Notes under the pieces: model-generated
Seen by the model: the letters and a program-made list of their open reading frames with translations, nothing else
The model's database searches: none
What the model was told of the DNA's origin: nothing
Made by a program: the position numbers and the translations under genes
Assembly: GCF_017743735.1 (NCBI RefSeq)
Contig: NZ_JAGHRO010000003.1
Location: 310,001-374,000 of the forward strand
DNA: 64,000 nt
DNA from: Shimia sp. R9_2
GTDB lineage: Bacteria; Pseudomonadota; Alphaproteobacteria; Rhodobacterales; Rhodobacteraceae
Direction of reading: 5' to 3'
Part shown: in pieces, positions 30,102-38,410 of the stretch
Numbering within the stretch: the stretch's first letter is position 1
Layout of the letters: each line of letters starts with the position of its first letter

Positions 30102-31094
30102 TCAGTTGTCAGACACGGGGCGTGCGTCGTTCACGTTTACACGGAACAGGCCGTCCATGATCTCGGTCTCCTTGGCACGCACAGCGTCGACCACCTCGGC
30201 AGGCACCAAAGCCTCATCCAGCACCAGAGAGCCGCCGCCGTAGGCCATGTAGCTGTATTGACCATAGTCCGCCGCCTCAAAGCTGCCGCCTTTGACGTTG
30301 GCGATGGCTTTGTCGATGGTGGCTTCCATGTGCCACAGGGCCGAGGCCAGAATGGTGCCCGGATAGTCACCGGAGGTGTCAATCACGTTGCCCACGGCCT
30401 TCACGCCGCGTTCCACAGCCGCGTCAGACACGCCAAAGCGCTCCGCATACATCACATCCGCACCCGCATCCATCATCGCAAAGGCGCTCTCTTTGGCTTT
30501 GGGTGGATCATACCAGCTGTCGATGAAGTTCACGATGAACTTAACTTCTGGATTCACCTCGCGCGCGCCATCCATGAAGGCATGCATCAGACGGTTCACC
30601 TCTGGAATGGCGTAGCCGCCAACCATGCCGATCACATTGCTTTCCGTCGCCTTGCCCGCAATCATGCCAGACAGGTAGCTAGGCTCGTGAATCCAGTTGT
30701 CAAACACCGAGAAATTCGGTGCAACCGGGCCAAAGGACGAGCCCATCAGGAAGGCGGTTTCAGGATAATCCTTTGCCACTTTGCGCGCCGCACGTTCAAG
30801 GCCAAAGACTTCGCCGACAACCAGCTGCGCGCCCTGCTCCGCATATTCCCGCATCACGCGCTCATAGTCGGAGTTGGCCACGTTTTCAGAAAATGTGTAC
30901 TCGATGTCGCCACGCTCAGCCGCTGCGTTCAGCGCCTTGTGAATGCGGCTGATCCATTGCTGCTCGACGGGCAGCGTGTAGATCGCAGAGACTTTCACCG
31001 CGTCTGCCACTGCCGCACCTGCGCCAGCGACCAGACCAAAGCCCAATGCCGACGCCAGCAATGAGCGCCGGTTTAAATTGCCTATTTTACTCAT
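30102..31094 (-). CDS. BMP-family ABC substrate-binding protein
   Basis: A 330-residue exported protein. The leader has a twin arginine (NLNRRSLLASALGFGL) followed by a hydrophobic stretch and a cut near AVADA, so Tat export is possible; there is no lipobox cysteine. The mature part has VSAIYTLPVEQQWISRIHKA, VVGEVFGLERAARKVA, FLMGSSFGP, IGMVGGYAIPEVNRLM and MDAGADVMYAERFG, the layout of BMP/PnrA-type nucleoside-binding proteins. It heads the importer run. The ligand is probably a nucleoside, nucleobase or similar heterocycle. Confidence 0.9.
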   Translation of the reverse strand: MSKIGNLNRRSLLASALGFGLVAGAGAAVADAVKVSAIYTLPVEQQWISRIHKALNAAAERGDIEYTFSENVANSDYERVMREYAEQGAQLVVGEVFGLERAARKVAKDYPETAFLMGSSFGPVAPNFSVFDNWIHEPSYLSGMIAGKATESNVIGMVGGYAIPEVNRLMHAFMDGAREVNPEVKFIVNFIDSWYDPPKAKESAFAMMDAGADVMYAERFGVSDAAVERGVKAVGNVIDTSGDYPGTILASALWHMEATIDKAIANVKGGSFEAADYGQYSYMAYGGGSLVLDEALVPAEVVDAVRAKETEIMDGLFRVNVNDARPVSDN

Positions 31095-31299
31095 CTTTTT
31101 CCCCTGTTGGTGGCTTGTGAAACAACCGTTCGTGTTTTTACTTCTTGGTCAAGTTTCAGGTGGAAGCACGTTAACACATTTCCTCCGCCGCCCAAGAGCT
31201 TTGCCAAAAAAAATGGCACAGCTCAAAATATGCGCATTTCGATCCGTGAACTTAGAGATTGTGGCAGCTCATGTCCTGCGAGTTCGGTTTTTCCGAAAG

Positions 31300-32580
31300 T
31301 TAGCCTTCGGCAATGGCCCTGACAGCTTCAGAAACAGCGCGCTTGGTCAGCGCCAGATCATCTTCCGTCAACGCAAGCGACGGATAGAGTTTGCCCGGAG
31401 ATTTGAACACGCCATGAGCGCGCAAGGTGGCATTATAGAGCGCGTTTTGTTGCGGCACATCGTGCTGTGCGCTGCGATAGTCCCGGCAAGGTGAACCTGT
31501 GAAATAGAGATCAAACAGCGTTTCATCTCCAACGATCTGATGGGTGATCCCAGCGGATGTGAGCGCAGTGCGTTGCATCTCCTGCAGCCTGCGCCCGGTT
31601 TCACGCAGCTTGTCATAGGTGCCTTCCCGCCGCAGCACCTCCATGGTCTTCAGCCCGGCTGTGGCGGCGACAGGATTGCCGGACAATGTGCCAAGCTGCA
31701 TGAGCCATTTTTCCGGGCCGATGACGGGCTTGTCAAAATGCGCCATGATCTCGCGACTGGCCCCAAGAGCGGCGAGCGGAAAGCCGCCCCCGATGATTTT
31801 GCCAAGGGTGCAAATATCTGGCGTCACGCCATAACGCTCCTGTGCCCCACCATAGGCCAGCCGAAATCCGGTGACAATTTCATCAAATATCAGCAACACG
31901 TGGTGCTTGTCACAGAGCGCGCGCAGCCCCTGCAGAAAACCTGGTTCCGGCGGGATAATGCGTTGCAGCGGCTCCACGATAATTGCCGCGATATCCGCAT
32001 GTTCTGAGAGCAGCGCCGCCACGGCGTCCAGATCATTAAAGGGCGCGATCAGCATCTGATCCGCCACGCCTTGTGGAATGCCTGCACTGTCAGGCACAGC
32101 TTGCGGAAAGTTCACGCGCTTACTAGGGGCAAGGCTCATCTGCGCCTCTGCACTCATCCCGTGGTAGCCGCCCTCAAACTTCAGGATCTTGTCGCGGCCG
32201 GTATAGGCCCGCGCCAGACGGATGGCATACATATCCGCCTCCCCGCCAGAGGTCACAAAACGCACCTGCTCACAACAGGGCACCGCCTCCCCGATCGCTT
32301 CTGCCAGTTCGATACCCTTGGCGTTATTGGCAAAAAACGTCATGCCATTCGGCAGTTGCTCAAGCACGGCCTCCATAACTTCCGGATGGCCATGACCCAA
32401 AAGCATCGGACCGGAGCCAATCAGATAGTCGACGTATTCCTTGCCGTTTTCATCCCAGACCCGGCTGCCCTCACCACGTGCGATGATGATGTCGGCGTCA
32501 AAATTGCCAAATCCCCCCGCAGGCAGAACTTCCTGCGCGCGCGCGATCCACTCCGCTTGGCTGTGCACTCTGTTCATCAT
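31300..32580 (-). CDS. Class III aminotransferase (GSAM-like)
   Basis: A 426-residue PLP enzyme; ATG 32577 is an equally good start given GGAG upstream. Markers are VWDENGKEYVDYLIGSGPML, VTSGGEADMYAIRLARAYTG, IFDEIVTGFRLAYGGAQ with the PLP-ring aspartate at 233, and the Schiff-base lysine 261 in TLGKIIGGGFPLAALG. It resembles glutamate-1-semialdehyde aminomutase, but its catabolic neighbours argue for an omega- or beta-amino-acid transaminase. It starts directly at the stop of the MLE-family gene, within the betaine-like cluster. Confidence 0.85.
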   Translation of the reverse strand: MMNRVHSQAEWIARAQEVLPAGGFGNFDADIIIARGEGSRVWDENGKEYVDYLIGSGPMLLGHGHPEVMEAVLEQLPNGMTFFANNAKGIELAEAIGEAVPCCEQVRFVTSGGEADMYAIRLARAYTGRDKILKFEGGYHGMSAEAQMSLAPSKRVNFPQAVPDSAGIPQGVADQMLIAPFNDLDAVAALLSEHADIAAIIVEPLQRIIPPEPGFLQGLRALCDKHHVLLIFDEIVTGFRLAYGGAQERYGVTPDICTLGKIIGGGFPLAALGASREIMAHFDKPVIGPEKWLMQLGTLSGNPVAATAGLKTMEVLRREGTYDKLRETGRRLQEMQRTALTSAGITHQIVGDETLFDLYFTGSPCRDYRSAQHDVPQQNALYNATLRAHGVFKSPGKLYPSLALTEDDLALTKRAVSEAVRAIAEG

Positions 32581-33684
32581 TCACTCCAGCTCTAAAATTG
32601 GCGATCCCAAGACATCCAGATCCGGCGTTACCCCCAATCCCGGCCCTTCCGGCGGCGCAATACGGCCTGCGCTGCGTGTTGGCGCCTCAGGGCACAGCCG
32701 TGGGCTGACGTAGCCTGAAAGATCACAGGTGTTCAGCAGCGCGCCTTTGGGTGTTGAGGCCGCAAAATGCAGCGCCGCGGCGGTCACAATGTCAGAGCCC
32801 CAGGTGCATTCAGCACAAATCTCAGCCCCAAGATGCACCGTGAGATCCCGTGCGCGGCGCATGGCGGATAGCCCGCCAAATTTGGAGAGTTTCAAGGCCA
32901 CCGCATCCATGATGCCAAGCTCATAGGCCGTCAACAAAGTGGCCAAATCATGCGCGCCCTCATCCAGTTTCATGGGCAAACCGGTGGCTTGTCGCACCGC
33001 CGCGCAGTCCTCTAGCGTCTTGCAGGGCTGTTCCAGCATCACATCCAGATGCGCGACCGCGCGCCCTGTGCGCGTGGCCTGCAGACGCGTTGCCCCGCAG
33101 TTCCAGTCGCCATAGACAATCGGCCCCATGCCCACGGCCTCGCGCACCTTGATCAGACGTTCCGCATCCGCTTGCCAGTCTGCATCCGCGCCCAGCTTCA
33201 CCTGAAACTGCCGAATGCCTGTGGCGTAGGCCTCCCGGGCTATCCTTGCCATCTCATCCGGCGCAATACAGGTGATCGAATGATAAAGCGGCATATCCCG
33301 CCGCGTGCGCCCGCCGAGCAAGGCATAGAGCGGTTGCTCCGTGATCTTACCCCAAAGATCCCAAAGCGCGATATCCACGAGGGATTTGGCATCCGGGTGG
33401 CCGATCAGATGGGCGTCCAGTCGATGCATCAGCGCATCCACGCCTGCCAGCTCGGCCCCGAGGATTTCCGGCGCCATTTCGACAATCGCACTGGGTACAC
33501 CCTTTGCAAAGGCAGGCAGGTAATGCGGGATCGGGCAGACCTCGCCCCACCCTTTCAGGCCCTCATTTGTCTCAAGACACAGCACATGGCTTGCCACGGT
33601 CGTGCAGCTTTTGCGCTCAGCCATGTAGTAGTTTTCATGGCTGGTCAGGTCCACGGACCAGAGCGAAAGCTTGACTACGGACAT
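32581..33684 (-). CDS. Mandelate racemase/muconate lactonizing-family enzyme
   Basis: A 367-residue enolase-superfamily protein. Probable acid/base lysines are K163 (FQVKLGAD) and K265 (VALKLSKFGG). Metal ligands lie in YGDWNC, MLEQPC and KLDEGAHD. From memory, the length and both lysine positions equal those of HpbD, the hydroxyproline-betaine 2-epimerase of Pelagibaca. The same subgroup includes cis-3-hydroxyproline dehydratase. It probably epimerises or dehydrates a cyclic or N-methylated amino acid. It overlaps the DMGDH-like gene by 10 bases. Confidence 0.8.
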   Translation of the reverse strand: MSVVKLSLWSVDLTSHENYYMAERKSCTTVASHVLCLETNEGLKGWGEVCPIPHYLPAFAKGVPSAIVEMAPEILGAELAGVDALMHRLDAHLIGHPDAKSLVDIALWDLWGKITEQPLYALLGGRTRRDMPLYHSITCIAPDEMARIAREAYATGIRQFQVKLGADADWQADAERLIKVREAVGMGPIVYGDWNCGATRLQATRTGRAVAHLDVMLEQPCKTLEDCAAVRQATGLPMKLDEGAHDLATLLTAYELGIMDAVALKLSKFGGLSAMRRARDLTVHLGAEICAECTWGSDIVTAAALHFAASTPKGALLNTCDLSGYVSPRLCPEAPTRSAGRIAPPEGPGLGVTPDLDVLGSPILELE

Positions 33685-36131
33685 GTGGCCACCTCGCGCA
33701 CATCCGCTCTCGGGCGCAGACTGTCTGGATCATAGGCCGGTTGCCCAAGCACACGCGCCTGTCGCGGCTGCCCATGAATGACCACCTCCAGATCTGTGCC
33801 GGGCGCTGCGGCCGCTGGTTTCACATAGGCAAAAGCGAGAATTTTGCCGACAGCTGGCCCATATGCGACAGAGCTTGTCGCCCCGACCACCTCACCATTG
33901 TGCAGAACCGCCTCGCCGCCATGGCCGTCAATTTCCCCGTCGGGCTCAATTTCTAGGTAAGCACAGACCCAAGGCAGATCCTGGTTCAGGGTAAACTCCC
34001 GCCCGAGGAACGCTTTGTCCGTGCGCACAAACCTTAACACGTTTGCCTCCGCCAATGTGACCTCATTGGTCAGCTCTCCGGCGCCTTTGAAACCCTTCTC
34101 CATGCGCATCACGTTCATGGCGAAGCTGCCATAATCCGCGATCCCATGCGGCGCGCCAGCAGCCCAGAGCGCGTTGTAAACGTCCAGACAGGCCTCGGCA
34201 GGCATGTGCAACTCCCAGCCCAGCTCTCCGGCATAAGACATGCGCAGCGCCCAGACCTGATGCCCCGCGACGGTGATCTCCTGAGCAGACAGCCAGCGGA
34301 ACGTAGCGTTGGACAAATCTGTTTCCGTACAAGCACCGAGCACGTCTCGGCTCTTTGGTCCGTTGAGCGACACTGCCGCCCAGGCTTCTGAAAGCGGCGT
34401 CACCACCACCTGCTCATCGGTACGGTTATGCGCCAGATGGTCCAGAAGGCGTTGTTCAAAAAACGCAGCGCAAACAAGATAATACCGATCTTTATTCATG
34501 CGTAGGATTGTTGTTTCCAACTCGATCCGGCCCCGCTTATTGAGCATATGGGTGAGCGTGATTGCCCCATCTTTCTGCGGCATCCGATTGGCAGTCAGCC
34601 TGTCCAAAAGCGCGTAGGCATCCGGGCCGGACACCTCAACTTTGGTAAATGCCGTGACATCCATGACACCGACCCGTTCACGTACCGCTTTGACCTCCGC
34701 AGCGACCATGTCGTCCACTGCCGTGCGACGGAAGGAGTAGTGATCCTGCTGCGCCACACCGCACCGCGCAAACCAGCGCGGGCGCTCAAAACCATAGACT
34801 TCCTCATGCACCGCGCCCTTGGCCTTCAAGGTCTCATAGAGCGGCGAAGGTTTGATCGGTCGCCCCGCCAAGCGGTTGTAATGCGGAAACGGTATCTCAT
34901 GACGCAGGCAGTAGTCTTCCTCCGCCTTTGTGACTTGCCACGCCTTGCTCGCGTAGCTGCCAAAGCGGCGCGGATCAAACTCCCGCATGGAGATATCCGC
35001 CGCCCCATGCACCATCCAGCGCGCCAGCTCACGGGTCAAGCCCGGCCCCCAGCCAATGCCGATTTGCGTGCCACAGCAGCACCAATAATTGCGCATACCC
35101 GGCGCAGGGCCGATCAGCGGGTTGCCATCGGGCGGATGGCTGATCGCGCCGTGTACCTCGCGTTGAATGCCTAATTCCGCAAAAATTGGCATACGGTTCA
35201 GGCTTTCCTCAAGCCAGGGCATCACGCGGTCATAGTCCGCATCAAACAGCCAGTTTTCATAGTCCCACGGGCAGTGATCATGCCACACGGAATTCGGATT
35301 GCTCTTCTCGTAAATCCCGATCAGCCCGCGTTTTTGTTCCATGCGGATATAGCCCGAGACTTTGCGATCATCGCGGATCACCGGCAGCTCACGTTCAAGC
35401 GCTGCGAATTCCGGCACAGGTTCGGTGACAAAATAATGATGCGTCATCGAGGTCATCGGCAGCTGCAGCCCAGACCATTCGCCCATCTGCCGCGCATAGG
35501 TTCCGCCCGCATTCACCACATGCTCACAGCGGATCGTGCCCTGTTCGGTTTCAACCAGCCATTCGCCACTTGGTGCCTGGGTGATATTGGTAGCACGGCA
35601 ATGGCGGATGATCCGCACGCCCTTTTGACGCGCGCCTGCCGCCATGGCCATGGTCACATTTGTAGGATCCACATGGCCATCATCCGGCGTGTGCAGAGCG
35701 CCCAGAACGCCCTCAAGATTATAGAACGGATGGTGTTTGGCGATCTCATCCGGCCCGACCAGCGAGATATTGAACCCCAGCGCGCGGCCCACCGACAGCG
35801 TGTGGCGCAGCCAATCCATTTCATCTTCGTTATAGGCCAGCCGGAACGAGCCGCAGCCATGCCATGTCACGGGTTGGCCTGTCTCCGCCTCAAGCGCGCC
35901 GGAATAGAGACCAATGTTGTAGTCCACACATTTGCCAAGGCCAAAGCTGGAGGTCGAATGGGTGATTTGCCCCGCCGCGTGCCATGTGCTGCCGCTGGTC
36001 AGCTCTGCCTTCTCAAGCAGAACCGTCTCTGCGCCCCAGCCCTCATGGCCCAGATGATAGGCCAACCCAACGCCCATCACACCGCCACCCACGATGACCA
36101 CCCGTGCCTGAGTAGGAAATTCCGTTGCCAC
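33675..36131 (-). CDS. FAD-dependent dimethylglycine dehydrogenase-like protein (DAO-GcvT fusion)
   Basis: An 818-residue two-part enzyme. The N-terminal DAO domain has VVIVGGGVMGVGLAYHL and SGSTWHAAGQ; His51 of that motif is where FAD is covalently bound in dimethylglycine and sarcosine dehydrogenases. The C-terminal ~380 residues are GcvT-like folate-binding domains (VGVMDVTAFTKVEVSGPDA, MRMEKGFKGAGELTNE). It would oxidise an N-methyl group and pass the one-carbon unit to tetrahydrofolate. It is divergent from the RpiR gene, with a shared 65-base promoter region. Confidence 0.9.
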   Translation of the reverse strand: MATEFPTQARVVIVGGGVMGVGLAYHLGHEGWGAETVLLEKAELTSGSTWHAAGQITHSTSSFGLGKCVDYNIGLYSGALEAETGQPVTWHGCGSFRLAYNEDEMDWLRHTLSVGRALGFNISLVGPDEIAKHHPFYNLEGVLGALHTPDDGHVDPTNVTMAMAAGARQKGVRIIRHCRATNITQAPSGEWLVETEQGTIRCEHVVNAGGTYARQMGEWSGLQLPMTSMTHHYFVTEPVPEFAALERELPVIRDDRKVSGYIRMEQKRGLIGIYEKSNPNSVWHDHCPWDYENWLFDADYDRVMPWLEESLNRMPIFAELGIQREVHGAISHPPDGNPLIGPAPGMRNYWCCCGTQIGIGWGPGLTRELARWMVHGAADISMREFDPRRFGSYASKAWQVTKAEEDYCLRHEIPFPHYNRLAGRPIKPSPLYETLKAKGAVHEEVYGFERPRWFARCGVAQQDHYSFRRTAVDDMVAAEVKAVRERVGVMDVTAFTKVEVSGPDAYALLDRLTANRMPQKDGAITLTHMLNKRGRIELETTILRMNKDRYYLVCAAFFEQRLLDHLAHNRTDEQVVVTPLSEAWAAVSLNGPKSRDVLGACTETDLSNATFRWLSAQEITVAGHQVWALRMSYAGELGWELHMPAEACLDVYNALWAAGAPHGIADYGSFAMNVMRMEKGFKGAGELTNEVTLAEANVLRFVRTDKAFLGREFTLNQDLPWVCAYLEIEPDGEIDGHGGEAVLHNGEVVGATSSVAYGPAVGKILAFAYVKPAAAAPGTDLEVVIHGQPRQARVLGQPAYDPDSLRPRADVREVATCP

Positions 36132-36182
36132 GTCCGCTTCCTCCTAGCGCATTTTTCTCTCGACAGGCTAAGCGATCAAAAA

Positions 36183-36206
36183 TACCATCGTCAATCATGA
36201 ATGGTA
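36183..36206. promoter_or_regulatory. Dyad at the RpiR gene start
   Basis: TACCAT (36183-36188) and ATGGTA (36201-36206) are inverted arms with a 12-base spacer. They overlap the start codon of the RpiR-family gene and lie in the divergent spacer. This is a candidate autoregulatory operator; the arms are short, so chance is possible. Confidence 0.35.
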
Positions 36207-37081
36207 CAAATGTGTCAAATACGATTCTGGAGCGGTTGGCGGAAGAACTGCCTGCGCTAACGCCAGAGACGCGCAAGGCGGCGACCTATGTGCTGGAAAA
36301 CCCGCGCGATGTGGGCGTTTCCACCGTGCGTGAAATCGCCGAGGCCGCGAATGTGAAACCCAACACAGTTGTGCGCATGGCACGGCAGGTGGGGTTTGAG
36401 GGCTACGATGATTTTCGTGACCCGTTTCGCGAGGCGATCCGCCGCGGGGCTGCGGATTTCCCCGACCGTGCGCGTCTACTACAGGACATTCAGAAATCCG
36501 GCGATCTGGGCGGGCTTTATGCGGATATGGTGCAGAGCACCCTGCGCAATATTGAAGACAGTTTTGGCGGGATCAGTGCAGAACACCTTCACGCCGCTGC
36601 CAAAGCCATCTGGGCCGCTGACAATGTCTTCACGCTCGGCGTGGGGGTCAACAATTCCAACGCCCGCAATTTCACCTATCTGGCCTCCACAGGCATGGTG
36701 CGTTTTCACGCGATCCCCAAACCGGGCTCCACGCCCATTGACGATCTGGCCTGGGCGACAGGCAAAGATGTCCTGATAGCCATCACCTGCCGCCCTTACC
36801 GCTCTGAGGTGGTGCAGGCGGTGGAAACTGCACGCGATCAAGGCATGTGCATCATCGCCATCTCCGACAGTCCGGCAAGCCCGATCATACGGGCCGCGGA
36901 TCATGGCTTTGTGGTGTCTTGTGACACGCCACAGTTTTTTCCCTCCTCCGTCAGCATCATCGCGCTCTTGGAGACGCTTTTGTCTTTTGTGATTGCGGTT
37001 GCGAGCGACGAGGTGGTGGCGCGTGTCGAAACCTTTCACGCCCGCCGGCACAAACTGGGGCTTTATCATGAGGAAGGGTGA
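36197..37081 (+). CDS. MurR/RpiR-family transcriptional regulator
   Basis: A 294-residue regulator starting at MNGTNVSNTILERLA; a longer frame would overlap the divergent gene start. The N-terminal HTH_6 domain has RKAATYVLENPRDVGVSTVR and VKPNTVVRMARQVGFEGYDDF. The C-terminal SIS domain (VFTLGVGVNNSNARNF, DVLIAITCRPYRSEV) would bind the effector, often a sugar phosphate or catabolic intermediate. Its stop overlaps the Rieske gene start by one base, so the two are coupled. It likely controls both arms of the locus. Confidence 0.9.
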   Translation: MNGTNVSNTILERLAEELPALTPETRKAATYVLENPRDVGVSTVREIAEAANVKPNTVVRMARQVGFEGYDDFRDPFREAIRRGAADFPDRARLLQDIQKSGDLGGLYADMVQSTLRNIEDSFGGISAEHLHAAAKAIWAADNVFTLGVGVNNSNARNFTYLASTGMVRFHAIPKPGSTPIDDLAWATGKDVLIAITCRPYRSEVVQAVETARDQGMCIIAISDSPASPIIRAADHGFVVSCDTPQFFPSSVSIIALLETLLSFVIAVASDEVVARVETFHARRHKLGLYHEEG

Positions 37082-38172
37082 TGGCTGACATTCTGCGCTC
37101 ATTGGAGGCTCGCTATTACACTGATCCGGAGGTCTTCCGGATCGAAACACAGGGTCTTCTGGCGCAGACGTGGCAATTCGCCTGCCATACCTCTGATCTC
37201 CCCGATCCGGGCAGCTACACCACCTTTGACATCGCGGGCGAAAGCCTCTTTGCCATCCGGGGTCAGGATCAGAAAATCCGCGTGTTCTACAATGTGTGCC
37301 AGCACCGCGCACACCAACTGGTCCAAGGTACAGGCCGCACCCGCGTTGTGGTCTGCCCTTATCACGCATGGACCTATGAGCTTACCGGCCAACTGCGCGC
37401 GGGCCCCAATCTAAAGGCCGTGGAAGGTTTCGAGAAATCAACGGTTTGCCTGATGGAAGTTCAGGCAGAAGAGTTCCTTGGTTTTCTCTTCGTGAACCTT
37501 GATCCCGAGGCAGCACCGATGGAGGACTGGTTCCCAAACGCACGGGCCGAGCTCTCTGAATGGGTGCCCAATTGGGCCGACCTCAAACCGCTGGAATGGG
37601 TCGAAATCCCAGAGCGCTGCAACTGGAAAGTCTCGGTCGAAAACTACTCGGAATGCTATCACTGCGCGCTCAATCATCCGACCTTTGCCAGCGGCGTGGT
37701 GAAGCCTGAAACCTACGACATCCAGCCCCAGGGCAAATGCCTGCGTCACACCACCGAATGCCAGAGCCTTGAGGACATGACCTATGACATTCATTCTGGC
37801 TTTGAGCATTTTGACGAATATTCCAGCTGGTTTCTCTGGCCGATGTTTTCTTTTCAGGTCTACCCCGGCAATGTGCTGAACACCTATCACTGGCGCGCGG
37901 TGGATGCGGATCATGTGGTGGTCTGGCGTGGCTGGTATTCCGTTGGCGGCGCTGAGGATCCGAAGCTGCGCCAGCTTGCCCAGCAAGACCGCGACACGAC
38001 GGTGGCTGAAGACATCACATTGGTCGAATCCGTGCAGCGCGGCTTGCAATCGCGCGGGTATAAACCCGGCCCGCTGGTGGTCGATCCAAAGGGCGGCGTG
38101 AACTCCGAACATCCCGTCATGCACCTGCAACGCTGGATGCGCACGGCAATTGACAAAGCCTCCTCCGGGTGA
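37081..38172 (+). CDS. Rieske-type ring-hydroxylating/demethylating oxygenase
   Basis: A 363-residue oxygenase alpha subunit. Start ATG 37081 follows AGGAAGG. The Rieske cluster ligands are Cys73, His75, Cys92 and His95 (CQHRAHQL, CPYHAWTYE). The mononuclear iron site is ENYSECYHCALNHP with His194 and His199, and the third ligand is probably Asp in AEDITLVESV. This arrangement is typical of enzymes that strip methyl groups from quaternary amines (glycine betaine, proline betaine, carnitine). No reductase partner gene is adjacent, so electrons must come from elsewhere. Confidence 0.9.
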   Translation: MADILRSLEARYYTDPEVFRIETQGLLAQTWQFACHTSDLPDPGSYTTFDIAGESLFAIRGQDQKIRVFYNVCQHRAHQLVQGTGRTRVVVCPYHAWTYELTGQLRAGPNLKAVEGFEKSTVCLMEVQAEEFLGFLFVNLDPEAAPMEDWFPNARAELSEWVPNWADLKPLEWVEIPERCNWKVSVENYSECYHCALNHPTFASGVVKPETYDIQPQGKCLRHTTECQSLEDMTYDIHSGFEHFDEYSSWFLWPMFSFQVYPGNVLNTYHWRAVDADHVVVWRGWYSVGGAEDPKLRQLAQQDRDTTVAEDITLVESVQRGLQSRGYKPGPLVVDPKGGVNSEHPVMHLQRWMRTAIDKASSG

Positions 38173-38410
38173 CGCCTCTGAGGATTTCTGCACGGCGGTG
38201 ATTTTTTCATTTGACAGAGGGTCTTTGCAAACTTAATGGCCAGCGCAGTTTCGTGCAGCGTTGCCGCTGAGAAATGGCTTGGGAGTGTGCTCAGATGAAA
38301 TGGCTTCATCTTCGTAATGCGGGGCAAATAGAGCCCGCCTAGTCGCCTGCGATCGCGTTATCGCCTGCCCCTTCTTCCATCTTATCAAATATCAGCTAAG
38401 GTTTGTTCTC

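Noticed and set aside
31300..32580. hemL (tetrapyrrole glutamate-1-semialdehyde aminomutase)
   Set aside because: The fold fits, but the catabolic context and operon position argue for a different transaminase.
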